From Tetrahymena thermophila SB210 (lineage: Eukaryota > Ciliophora > Oligohymenophorea > Hymenostomatida > Tetrahymenidae): 64,000 bases of DNA. The position numbers and the translations under genes are program-made. A model generated the notes under the pieces. The model saw only the letters and a list, made by a program, of their open reading frames with translations, was not told where the DNA came from and made no database searches. This document shows positions 46,030-58,198 of this stretch, in pieces; position 1 is the stretch's first letter, and every line of letters begins with the position of its first letter. The stretch lies in the NCBI RefSeq assembly GCF_000189635.1, contig NW_002476434.1:1612001-1676000 (forward strand). Direction: 5' to 3'.

Positions 46030-49000
46030 TTTGAGTTTAGGTTCTTTTTTCTTCCTTTTAATTTTTTTTCTATTTAATTGCTTTAATTTTATTATGTAAT
46101 AATAAGACAACCATTGGGTATTTAAATATCTTTAGTCCTTAAATGCCAAATTAAATAAAAAAGAAGCAAACAAATATCAAAAAATCAAATAAACTAACAA
46201 ACAAACAAGCTTGCAAGCAAGCATAAAAATAAATAAATAATTTAATTTGTAAATATTAAGAAATAAGTCAATCACTGCTTAATAAATGCAATTTGCAATT
46301 AATTTCTTATTTAAATTAATATTGCTTTTTTCATCATTTATATGTTCATTTATTAATTGAATAATGTTAAATAATATAAGCAATCCTTTTTCCTTCTGTG
46401 CTTTCATTATAATTGCATAAAGTTGATATGTAATTTTGCAAAATCATCATATTTAAAATAATAACAACAACAACAAAAATAGTCATAAAATAAAAACAAA
46501 ATTTAAAAAAATGAAATAGATGTTGAGATAGAAATGTAACTCTGTAACTAAAAAAGAATTCCTGATCAATACCATATCTCTTTAAATCTTTTCAAATCAT
46601 ACCATATCTCTATTACTATTTGTTGGAGTTTTAAATTTTGCGCTATCTCTCTTATATTAGGTTTGATAGGAAAGTATAAAAATACATTTAAATAAAGTAT
46701 TTTTTGCTATAAACTGTTAGTAAACATATTTTTGACTAAATAATAATTATTTCAGATAACTTTTATTGTAAAATTAGTGATTTTAAGTATAATTTTGTTT
46801 TAAATAAATAATCCCTGTTTATTGTTATTTTATTAATCTTTGATGAAGAAGCAAATATTTTTTTATTATTTTAACGGGCAGAATCAAAGGAGTATCTTTA
46901 TTTTTATTTTATTTATCATCAATATTTACGTCATCGTATTCCTACTTTTATTTTTATCATTTTTTGGCTTTAGACACAATTCTTATGATTAAAGTAAACT
47001 CGCAATAGTGGTTATTCACATATTTTATTTTCCTTTTCAAATATATCAAAGTAGACGAATCTTCATAACATTTTTACAGAAATTTCTATACACTTCCCCT
47101 GCTAGTTTACTTTTTAAAACTTTTTCTACTCATTCAAACGAATTATTAAAAAACTATTATCAAAGTTAACCGCTCTAATAAAATGTTTTAAATAAATTGA
47201 CAAAAATTCCTTTAGCTATGACTAAATTATAAGTGCTTCTTTTAATTTTAGATTTTACTTAAGTTACTCCATTTTTATTTATACTGGGAAATCTTAATAG
47301 TCTATTCTACTTAGTTATTTACATCTCTTAAATTATAATTGACAAATCAAAAATTAAAAAAGGGCAATTTCATTTTTTTAATCAAAAGTAAACAATTAAT
47401 TTAATTTCTAAATAATTATTTATAAAAAATAGATTTCTATTACAAGATATCAACGAATATATTTAATAAGATCAAAGCGGAACATTCTTGAAAACTTTTA
47501 AAGAAATTTCAAGAAAAAATAATTAAATTTTTTTTGTTTAGGCAAACATGAAAGGACATATAAAAATAGAAATATTTTAAAGATAAGTATTATTACTTGA
47601 TACTCAATTTTTAAAAATTGAAAAATTTATTTTATTAAGATTTTAAAAATCCATAAGCAATAAAAAACCTAGATATTTTTCCAAATATTTTTTAATAGTA
47701 AAAATTCATATATTATTTGAGAAAAGTAAAAATTTATCAATGCAAACAATTATTTTTATAAAATGTTGTATTACAAAAATATAAATTTAATAAAAGTTAA
47801 TCCAATAATTTTTAAACATTTTATTCAATTAAAATATCTTTTAATCATTTTTTTATTAATTATTTTTAATAATTTATCAAAATTAGTAAATAGAAAAATT
47901 TATAAAATAAATTTATGTTTACATTTATAAAACTTCCTCATAACTTTATAAATACAAATAAAAGTAAAAATTTTACTAGCTTAAATATTTAAAATAATAC
48001 ATAATATTGATATGATAAAATAAAAACATACTTATTATAACACATTAATATATTTCATATCTTAGAAAAAGATTGCTACTCTTATAGTATCAATATGTAA
48101 ATATTAAAATGAAAATGCTAAAAAATCATATTAAAACATTAAAAATTACAAAAATAAATAAAAATATTGCTTTATTTAGTATTGAATTTACAAAGATAAT
48201 TTACCATTATATAGTTATTGCTAAAAAAGAAGAAACTAAATAATAAAAAATAACGAAATGATGATATTTTTTAGAAAGGATACTTTTAGGTATTTTGATA
48301 GCAGAAAAGTTAATAATAAAATATAATTGTTAAATAATAAAAGAAATGAATGGCTTAAATAAATTTTGTATGGAAATGTAATTTAGAAATTTAAATATTA
48401 AAAGAGATAAAAAAGATTATTTATATATGATTGGTTGTTGTTTTATTTTTAAATAATTTAATTTGACAAGTATTAATTTTCTGTTAATGTGTCAAATAAG
48501 ATGATATTAGTAACTGTTTCCTATTTAATATAATTAAATACTAAATACTAAAATTGCAATTTTTAAATAAATTTTAAAAACATTTAGTTTTTAATTTGAA
48601 ATTACAAAAAGAATATGAAATGGATATATTTTTTTTGAATATAGAAGAAAATAAATGATAAGAATTACAAAAGGATAATATTTTTGAGAAAAATACATAC
48701 ATGTATTTTTTAACAGTTTGGTTAATAATAAAATATAGTTGTGGTTTATAGTATAGAGTTAATCTATTAATTATTATTAATAACAAAAATGAATGGCCAA
48801 AATAAAATTTGTATTGAAATGAAATTTAGAAAATAAAAATATAAATATTTAATCAATCAATGAATATTTGTTATTGGTTGTTGTATTTTTAAATTATTTA
48901 TTTGATTTACCAAGTATTTATTTTCTGTTAACGTATCATCAAATAAAAATGAAATTAGTAGCTATTCGCAATTTGGTAAACAAATTATGCTTCTCATGCA

Positions 49001-49430
49001 AAAATTAATATTAAATGAATGAGGCAACTTTTAACAATCAAATTAGAACTTAATAAAAATTTGATTTTTGCTTTTAAAATTTGCACACTGACTAAAGAGT
49101 GAGCGAGTTATTTAGTAATTTGTTTACCCATAAAATTTATACGATAAAGCAAAATATACCATCTAATTGAATAATGCATATTTATTTGATAATTATAATA
49201 AATAGGCATTGAAGTAACTATGAAAAAAAAAACTTGAACATCCTAAAATTTACAAATCTTTGAAAACTTGATTGATTTATTATTATTGTTGCAGTATTAT
49301 AAAAATTAGAAATTAATTAACACTTACTCTTTCAAAGAGAAATTATTTCAAACAGATAGGAAAGGCTATTTTAATAAAGCTCTTATTCCTTTTTTAAATT
49401 GATTCTATTTATTAAGATTTATTGTGAATC
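46030..49430. other. intergenic, 3.4 kb, divergent promoter region
   Basis: Lies between the 5' ends of aconitase (minus) and the gene at 49431 (plus). It holds a CAAG/CAAA microsatellite near 46195-46225 and two ATACCATATCTCT words (46569 and 46608). 48300-48480 and 48730-48960 share about 200 bases of similarity (TAATAATAAAATATA, GGTTGTTGT, CAAGTATTTATTTTCTGTTAA). No gene seen. Confidence 0.5.
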
Positions 49431-52400
49431 ATGGCATATTATAACCGCAACAATTAGGGTTATCAGTAGAGAGAAATTTCTAATAGTACCACTTAGGGTT
49501 GGTTTCCAAATAGGTACCAAAATATTAAATAATTATCTCATTATTTTCTGATCTTATTAACGAATCTATAATTTTGTAGATCAAAGTATTAATTATGAAA
49601 GGAGACTACCATAAAATGATTAAAAGAAGCGATAACCTCATAATTATTTTATTTTAACTAATAAAAGCTAAGAAATCAAAAGGGGAGAAACAGCACCCAC
49701 TGAAAAAGGGAAAAGAGAAAGGGTCATAGCAAACAATTAGCAAAATGCTTAATTAATTTAATTTAGTGCAGTTGCAGCTGCATCAGGATTCTAGTTAAGC
49801 AATACATCGAACTTAAAGGAAGCGATAGGAAAATTCAAGTATTATTTTTTAATAGTTAAATATCTCATTCTTCATTTAAGGATCAAACAATAATGGAAGA
49901 AATTTTTAAAAGCTTAAAAAAAAAAAACATTTTTAAAAAAAATTTAGGAGTTCACCATATTATTCAAGTGTGGTAAATTAACAAAACTAAAAGAAACAAT
50001 AGCAATAGCATTACTAGCAATAGAATTCTTATTAAAGTAATTAAGGCATTGATTTTGCTAAAATGAGCAAGAAGGAACATATTCAATAGATTTCAAGGAT
50101 TTATTAAAACAACCCTACAAATATTTTGCATACAGTTTAGCATAATTCCAACAATTTGCAAAGTGGTGGAGGAACAACCACAAATAAAAAAGCTTAAACA
50201 AATAATCACGGATTAGATCCTTATAGCAGCAACAACATTCCTTAATAAAGATATAGCTTTAAATTACCGCAAAGACCATCTACTTCACATGATTAGCAAT
50301 CAGTTTAGCGTAAGTAAAATCAAATTTAAACAACAACTTAGTATAGAAATACGCAAATGAGTATAACTAATACAGATGGATTTGGATTAAAAAAGCCATC
50401 AACACCAGGAACAGGTTCCCGTGTGGCAACAGCAGGCTAAAGAGGAAGTAAGCTATTGAATACGAGCGGGAATTCCTTATTAAATTCTTCTTTGAATGCT
50501 GGAATATCTTCTAAAGGGTAATAATAGCATCAAAATCTTAACACATTGCATCCACTATAAATAAGAAATACTTCAGCTGGCGTTACTTTAAAAAGTAATG
50601 CTTAGAGAAGAGAAACCTTTGCAAGTAATACGAGCAATAATTAAAATACTAGTTTTAACAAAGAAGTAAGCAATCATAGGTAAGATTTATTACCTAAATA
50701 TAACACACATCAAGATGGAGATTTCAAATAAAACCATGACACTGAACATAAAACGAATACAGAATAATATCCAAATCAAAACCAATAAGTTAAAGTTCAT
50801 CATACTGAATTTAAGAAAGACTCCAAGCTCAAATAAAATTTTTTCACTCACGAGAATTTCTACAGTTAAGGCTCTACTTCTTCATAAAAGCAAGATAACT
50901 CAGATAAAAAATCATCACTTAATAAATCTGGTGCAGCAAACAATAATACGTTCCTTAATGAATCATTCTCTAACAAACAGTAAAACTCAAAAAGTTAACA
51001 ATAACAGTAATTATTGAAAATAGCTCTCCCATAAGAGATGAACACTTCCTAATAAATGTAATACTAGCAAAATAGCAATTATTTTGATAATAATTCAGAA
51101 GAAAATACACCTCGAATTATCGTTACTGGAAACTAGAAATGTAAATACAATAATTACTTTTATTTTTATTGTTTGAAATAATTAAAATTATTAAGTTTTG
51201 TTTAATAATTTTGTATGATTAAAAGAATAAACTCATAAGATTTAGTTCATAGAGAATAGTTTCACTAAATATGGTGAAGATGAAGATGAAACTACCACTA
51301 AAAGTAAGAATATAAAATAAAAATAAAGGAGCAAAGCTAATGATGATCAGTACATACCAAGTGATGATAAAAATTAATAAAGACACTCTCATAATCATGA
51401 AGAAGAAGGTGATGATGAACACGAAGATGACTAAGAAGATGATGAAGAATACTATTAGAATTATTATAATCACCACAATGAAGAAGATAATGAATATAGA
51501 TAATAGTATGCTGTCCCTTATGATGAGGATGACGAAGATGAAGAAGAGTATGACGAAGATGATGAATAGGAAGATAATGATGAAGATGAGGAAAATTACC
51601 ATCATGAAGATTAAGAAAATGACAACCATCATTAGAATTACTAATACTTTTAACATGGTCAAAATAAAGCAGACTCTTCTGATGAGCATTAGCTATAAAA
51701 TTTCATTTAAGATGTAGGTGATGATTTTTAGTGTCAATAGCATGAAGAAGATGATTAGTTTGGAGAAAAAAATATACAAAAGTACATGAAAGAAAAGGTT
51801 TAAAACTAAAAAGAATCAATCAAGATAAATACAAACACCTTCTCTGTTCGTCCTATGACAACTGTATATAATTTTATAATTATTTATTTATATATATATA
51901 TAAAATATATTTTATTAGGAAGGAGGAAAGAGAAGAAGAGGAGTGGAAACTCCAGTATAAAACTAGTAAAAATAAGTTGAAAGTAAAGATAGCAATAAAG
52001 ATTAAAATATAGCATGCTAGCAATAGCAGAAAGCAGATTAATTTGATTTCCATTCTTAAGCTCTAAGAAGATAATCTCAGAAAGAGAATTTTAATGGCCT
52101 TGAGGAAGACCATTAAAATCAAGACTCATTCAACGACGATTAACACTATGGACAAGAATTTAGAATAGACTTCGATACATAGCAATTTGAAGTAAATATC
52201 TTGTTCTAAATAAAATTATTAAATAATTTTTCATTATAAAAGAGACCACCAGAAAGAGGCAAATAATATATAGGAAATAGAGTAAATAATTTATAAAGAT
52301 CAATATTTTTAAAATTTTTTATTAAAATTAGGGTCCTATTAAAGTAGATCATGATCTCATTAAGGAGGACAGTTTTTTCAAGGATTGCCAAGCTATAGGT

Positions 52401-53320
52401 AAGCGCCCACCTTCTCGTCACAGAATTCCTAATAGAGGTAAAATATATACAAGAATTAAATCTAAATAGTAATAAATTCTCATATATTACAGCTGCAGGT
52501 TTAGGAATACCAACTTAAGATTTATAAGAAATTCCGATAAAAAATATGTATGATAAGGATGAACCTGAAGATCATGTTAGTGATCAAAATAGAAAATTCC
52601 TTGAGGGACAAAAATTATAGTTAGATAAAGGTATTTTTTTTTTTGATATTATGCTGATTTAAATAAATAGTTTTAAATAAATAGTAAAATAGTCATATGA
52701 CAGTGAAGAGGCTTTTATTAATTTTGATATTAGAAATTTTGGGGAAAATCAGAGTCGTAAAAATTCTAGCAGATAGCCAGTACCAATAATTCCTAAAAGT
52801 AAATTAAAATATGAAGAAGCTTATTTTTATTATATTTTGATTGAAAAAAGCTGTGAATAATCAAAGACCTATGTCTGGTAATGTCAAAACAAGAGCATTA
52901 AATAAAAAAGAAAGTTTTGATCAAGGTATGAATATTAATTTACCTGAAAAGACGAACTTAAACAACGAGTAAACCTCAAAGTAATTTTTATAAATATATA
53001 TGTTATTATATAAATAAATAATAAATAGGATACCAAATCACCCTGTTTCTGCAAAATACCCAAAAAAGAGTGGCTCAATAAATTAAAAAGAAAATGATTA
53101 ACTTTGGGATGAATTTGATGAAATTCTAAACGATAAATAAGCAAATAAAAACATAATAAGAAAACTTGAGGGCTCAGACATACTAATCAAGCATAATGTT
53201 TCATCAACAATAAATAGTAAAGCTTCAAACTCTAATAGCTAATCTATTAAAGTTCCATTTGAAACTAGTCTTGGCTAAGACTTTTTGAGTCTTTTTGCTA
53301 ACAATTATAACGAAAATTGA
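49431..53320 (+). CDS. large disordered Gln/Asn-rich protein with an acidic block, ten exons
   Basis: 1,063 aa from exons 49431-49513, 49587-49838, 49948-51140, 51253-51863, 51919-52191, 52332-52437, 52493-52630, 52685-52798, 52851-52980 and 53029-53320; all junctions are GT...AG and keep phase, TGA at 53318-53320. I recognise no family. Residues 1-110 are basic (YERRLPQNDQKKRQPHNY, IKRGETAPTEKGKRERV). Residues 110-510 are Ser/Asn/Gln-rich, with PQRPSTSH and KKPSTPGTGSRVATAGQRGS. Residues 510-680 are dominated by Asp/Glu/His/Tyr (DDEDEEEYDEDDEQEDNDED). The remainder has small conserved-looking islands (KRPPSRHRIPNR, QLWDEFDEILNDK). No membrane segments. The basic Pro/Ser islands followed by an acidic block would suit a cytoskeletal or chromatin-associated scaffold, but that is speculation. 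Confidence 0.8.
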
Positions 53321-54145
53321 GTGATGCATGTATGTAAGTAAGTAAGTAAGTATGCAAAAATTTATACATTCTTACTAATTTTTAATTAACAAATTATATT
53401 TCAATAAAATAAATTAAAATTTCCAAAATAAAAGTTAGCAAAAAAAAAATGTAAATTTGCTAAAATATAAAAAGAAAAAGGAAAATAAATAATATATAAA
53501 TTAGGTTAATACTTATTTATAATATATATTGTATATAATGTTTATGTGTATTTTACTTTATAATCCGTTAGTTATCTTAGATTTTAATTTTCCAATAAAT
53601 AAATTACAACTTATTTTATCAAAATCTAAAAATTAATAAAAAAACATATTTTTATACTTTTACTGAATTAAGTCAAATTTTATATTTAAATTAAACTAAC
53701 TACAATTAAAATTTAAGATATACTTTTATTTTAAATACATGATTTTTACCTATTTAAAATCATTTTAGAACAAATTTGAGTTTTAACTTTTTTAAAATGA
53801 AGAATATTTTTTTTACATTTTTATAGCAATTAATAATCAATCCCACATTCAGAGTCGTTACAAGCAGCTCAAAAAAATAAATTAAAAAATATTTTTTTTT
53901 TAATGGATACTTCATGTTGTAAAAACTTGGTATTTAATTTGTAAAAGATTTATTTAAAATAAAATTTAATTATTTATTTTGAGAACTTAATTTATTAACA
54001 AATTAAAGAAGTTTTTTTTATTTGAAAGGCATTTGAAATTAAAAAAATATACTTATTTTAAAAATAAAACTAAACTGATAGAAATAAATAAATTTAAATT
54101 GATAACTAACTATCCTTACTTGCATTAAAATTAAAATTTTAGAAT
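53321..54145. other. intergenic AT-rich spacer
   Basis: A short (TAAG)n tract lies at about 53335-53352. From about 53940 onward the sequence resembles 56155-56353, the 3' flank shared by the two tandem pseudokinase-TPR genes. Confidence 0.5.
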
Positions 54146-55993
54146 TCAAATTTACTACTTTGCTTAATTAATTAAATCTTTAAACATCATTCCATCATTT
54201 TTGTAGTAATTTTTTTTGTTGGTGACTTTTTCATATTTTTTTTATTTTATATGCAAACGTGCAAACATGCAAGAAGACCGATCATCAATAGAATTAATTT
54301 TAATTTATTTTTTTAAACAGTATATTACTTGGTAGTATTTAAATTTCTTAAGGTATGCATAAGCAAGAGTAAAATACATGTTTTTTTCCATATTTTCATT
54401 CATCTAAATAGCTTTCTTTTATCTATTGATTGCTTCATCGTATTGCCCTAAATGATAATAAATTTTAGCTATATTTTATATTGGTTCTTCTTTTAAGGGA
54501 TCGATTTCTAAAGCCTTTTTACAGTATACCAAGGCTTCTTCATACTTTGATTAATTAAAATATAAAAATGACAGTTTTATGAGAGGATCTTATTTGTTTG
54601 GAATTATGTTCATAGATTTTTTAAGCCAATACTCAGATTCCTAGAAATTTTTTTTACGTAAATATAATAATCCTAAGTTGCGCAAAGGTAACCATTATTA
54701 AGGATGCAAATTATGAGCAATTTTATACTACTATTCAGCTTTATCTTCTAATAACATACGTTCATAACACACTCCTAATAGATTATGAGCATGAGAAATC
54801 TCAGGATTAATTTCTATTGATTTATGTAAATGAATTACAGCTTCATCTAATTTTTTCAGATTTAAAAAAGAATGACCTAAGCATTTGTAGGCAAATGAAT
54901 TTTAAGGGTGTATTTATATTGCTTTTAAAAAATACTCATTACATTCTTCGTATGACTTAATTTCAAGGTATTAGCTTCCTATCAAATTTAAAAGTAAATG
55001 GTGTTGAGGTTGGATTTTCAAAGCTGTTTTTAATAGGTCAATTGATTCTTAGAATTATTCATTGCTATATAAGTCTCTACCTTTGTTATAAATATCAATA
55101 AATTCAGGATTAAAGTCTTCCTCCTCCTATATTTATTCAATCTATATATTTTATAGTTATTAAATAGAATCTATTAGATCAGAAATTTAAGGTCTCAGCT
55201 TTGGGTTTTACCAAAAAATATTCATCAAAAACTAACTTATATCTTTATCTAATTATTCTTAAAACTAAAAAAACGCTGATCCGTTTGTCAATTTTTTGAT
55301 TAATAAAAGAGTCCCTCCAATCAATCCATATAAACAGATACCAGCTGACCAAATATCTCCTTCTTTCTCTTAAAAAATTTTAGATTACTTGGCCAATTAA
55401 TTCTTAGAGGAATCATATAATTCGGGAGGCAAATATAATTCTAAATTGTATGTTTTAGAAGCAATAAATTCCCTTGTAGCAATCGAAGGAACTATTTCTT
55501 ATGGAAAGTTGAAGTCACAAATCTTTAAATTTTGATCTTAATCTAAATATATGTTTTTTAGTGTTAAATTTTAAAGCAAGAGGTTCTTAGAATGAAGATA
55601 TTCTAATGCTTTAAATAGATCAAGAGCAATCTTTAAAAACTGATTTCTATTTATTTTCTTTTTAAGCCTGTTTTTATATTACCAGTCAATCAAATTCATT
55701 TCAAACCTCTCCATTACAACCAAATAGTATTTATCAATTTAAAAGTCTTCTATATATTTTAAAATACTTTAATGATTACACTCTCTAAGGTTTTATGCGA
55801 ATTATTTTGCAGATTTGAGTTTATCATCAGAAATATCTGAGTTTTAATCTGATGCTAAACAAAATGCTCTTATCGAAAATTATCTATCTTTGTCGAAAGC
55901 TAAAAATGTATATTTATTATCCTCTTTATCTACATATGACTATGTAACTTAAATTTACTTTTAAATTTCTAATTGCTTTATAATAATATCCAT
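54146..55993 (-). CDS. pseudokinase-TPR protein, tandem copy 1
   Basis: Single exon, 615 aa, ATG at 55993, TGA at 54146. Residues about 1-290 have a protein-kinase-like order: GDIW (helix F) near 210, LPPEL in place of APE, and a C-lobe end NPKLRPQISDLI. Key catalytic residues are absent: the beta-3 Lys position reads SIRAF, the catalytic loop reads LLLQNLTLKNIYL with no HRD Asp, and DFG reads CDFNF. Residues about 300-600 are tandem TPRs (AYKCLGHSFLNLKKLDEAV; HNLLGVCYERMLLEDKAEQQ; YEEALVYCKKALEIDP). It is therefore likely a scaffold, not an enzyme; TPRs bind proteins. Copy 2 (56354-58198) is very close, but here the last TPR is altered (DDRSSCMFARLHIK), the least conserved part. Confidence 0.85.
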
Positions 55994-56353
55994 TAAGCTA
56001 TTCAATTTTATTTAAACTCTTAATAAAAATAAATAAATAAATTTTTCTGATATAAATGAAATTTTAGATAACAAATTATCTTTTTAATTGTAAATATATT
56101 AATTAGTTCCTAAATAAAATGTTTAATCAAATATTTAATTTTTGATAAAGAAATCTCATTAAATAAAATTTAATTATTTATTTTGAGAAATTATTTTGTT
56201 AACAAATTTATGAAGTTTTTTTTGAAAGGTATTTAAAAAAATTAGAAAATATAGAATTTTTATAAAAATAATACTAAAGTGATAGAAATAAATAAATTTA
56301 AATAGATAACTAACTAACTATCATTATTTGCATTAAAATTAATATTTTAGAAT
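55994..56353. other. short spacer between tandem pseudokinase-TPR genes
   Basis: 360 bases. Its right half is nearly identical to 53940-54145, and its left part to the 5' flank of copy 2 (58199-58290), so it is the joint of a direct tandem duplication. Confidence 0.6.
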
Positions 56354-58198
56354 TCAAATTTATGACTTTGCTTCATTAATTTAATCTAAAAACATCATTT
56401 CATCTTTTTTGTAGTACTTTTTATACTTGATGACTTTTTCATATTTTTTTTGTTGTATATACTAATCTCCAAGCATACCAAAAGACTCAATATCAATGGA
56501 ATCTAATTTAATTTATTTTTTTAAACAATATATTCCTTGGTAGTATTTAAATTTCTGAAGGTATGCATAAGCAAGAGTAAAATACATATATTCCATTTTT
56601 TCATTTATCTAAATAGCTTTCTTTAAACTATTGATTGCTTCATCATACTGCTCTAAATGGATATAAATTCTGCCTATATTTTATATTGGTTCTTCTTGTA
56701 AGGGATCAATTTCTAAAGCTTTTTTACAGTAAACCAAGGCTTCTTCATACTTTGATTAATTATAATATAAAAATGACAGTTCTATGACAGAATCGTAATT
56801 GTTTGGATTTATGTTCATAGATTTTTTAAGCCAAGACTCAGATTCCTAGAAATTCTGTTTACGGACATATAAATATCCTAAATTGCAAGAAGGCAACGAT
56901 TATTAAGGATGCAAATTATGAGCAATTTTATACTACTATTCAGCTTTATCTTCTAATAACATACGTTCATAACATACTCCTAATACATTATGAGCATGAG
57001 AGTACTCAGGATTAATTTCTATTGATTTTTGTATATTATTAACAGCTTCATCTAATTTTTTCAGATTTAAAAAAGAATGACCTAAGCATTTGTAGGCAAA
57101 TGAATTTTAAGGGTGTATTTATATTGCTTTTAAAAAATACTCATTACATTCTTCGTATGACTTAATTTCAAAGTATAAGCTTCCTATCAAAGTTAAAAGT
57201 GAATGGTGTAGAGGTTCGATATTCAAAGCTGTTTTTAATAGGTCAATTGATTCTTAGAATTATTCATTGCTATATAAGTCTCTACCTTTGTTATAAATAT
57301 CAATAAATTCAGGATTAAAGTCTTCCTCCTCCTAAATTTATTCAATCTATATATGTTATAGTTATTAGATAGAATCTATTAGATCAGAAATTGAAGGTCT
57401 CAGTTTTGGGTTTTACCAAAAAATATTCATCAAAAACTAACTTATATCTTTATCTAATTTTTCTTAAAACAAAAAAAAACCTGTTCCTTTTGTTAATCGT
57501 TTGATAAATAAAAGAGTGACTCCAGTCAATGCATATAAGCACATGCCAGCTGACCAAATATCTCCTTCTTTCTCTTAAAAAATTTTAGATTACTTGGCAG
57601 ATTAATTCTTAGAGGAATCATATAATTCAGGAGGTAAATAAAATTCTAAGTTATATGTTTTAGAAGCAAAAAATTCCTGTGTAGCAATCGAAGGAATTAT
57701 TTCTTATGAAATGTTGAAGTCACAAATCTTTACATTTTGATCTTAATCTAAATATATATTTTTTAGTGTTAAATTTTAAAGCAAGAGGTTCTTAGAATGA
57801 AGATATTCTAATGCTTTAAATAGATCAAGAGCAATCTTTAAAAACTGATTTCTATTTATTTTCTTTTTAAGCCTATTTTAATATTACCAATCTATCAAAT
57901 TTATTTCAAACCTCTCCATTACAACCAAATAGTATTTATCAATTTAAAATTCTTCTATATATTTTAAAATACTTTAATGATTACACTCTCTAAGGTTTTA
58001 TGCGAATTATTTTGCAGATTTGAGTTTATCATCAGAAATATCTGAGTTTTAATCTGATGCTAAACAAAATGCTCTTATCGAAAATTATCTATCTTTGTCG
58101 AAAGCTAAAAATGTATATTTATTATCCTCTTTATCTACATATGACTATGTAACTTAAATTTACTTTTAAATTTCTAATTGCTTTATTATAATATCCAT
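56354..58198 (-). CDS. pseudokinase-TPR protein, tandem copy 2
   Basis: Single exon, 614 aa, ATG at 58198, TGA at 56354. Nearly identical to copy 1 over the kinase-like half and most TPRs. It has the same missing catalytic residues (LLLQNLTLKNIYL; CDFNI for DFG) and the same GDIW and PPEL landmarks. The final TPR is intact (SFGMLGDQYIQQKKYEKVIK), so this copy probably shows the ancestral C-terminus. Differences cluster in the activation-segment region (IPSIATQEFFASKTYN) and in the TPR faces. Probably a protein-binding scaffold. Recent duplicate of 54146-55993; flanks are duplicated as well. Confidence 0.85.

Noticed and set aside
50310-50341. Possible intron beginning GTAAGT at 50310
   Set aside because: The donor and acceptor look good, but removing it breaks the frame, while reading through continues in frame (SVQRKQNQIQTTTQYRNTQ).
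51219-51717. Hydrophobic minus-strand frame and Met/Lys-rich plus frame around 51.2-51.7 kb
   Set aside because: Both are out-of-frame readings of the Asp/Glu-rich exon 4 (GAT/GAA repeats) of the gene at 49431-53320.
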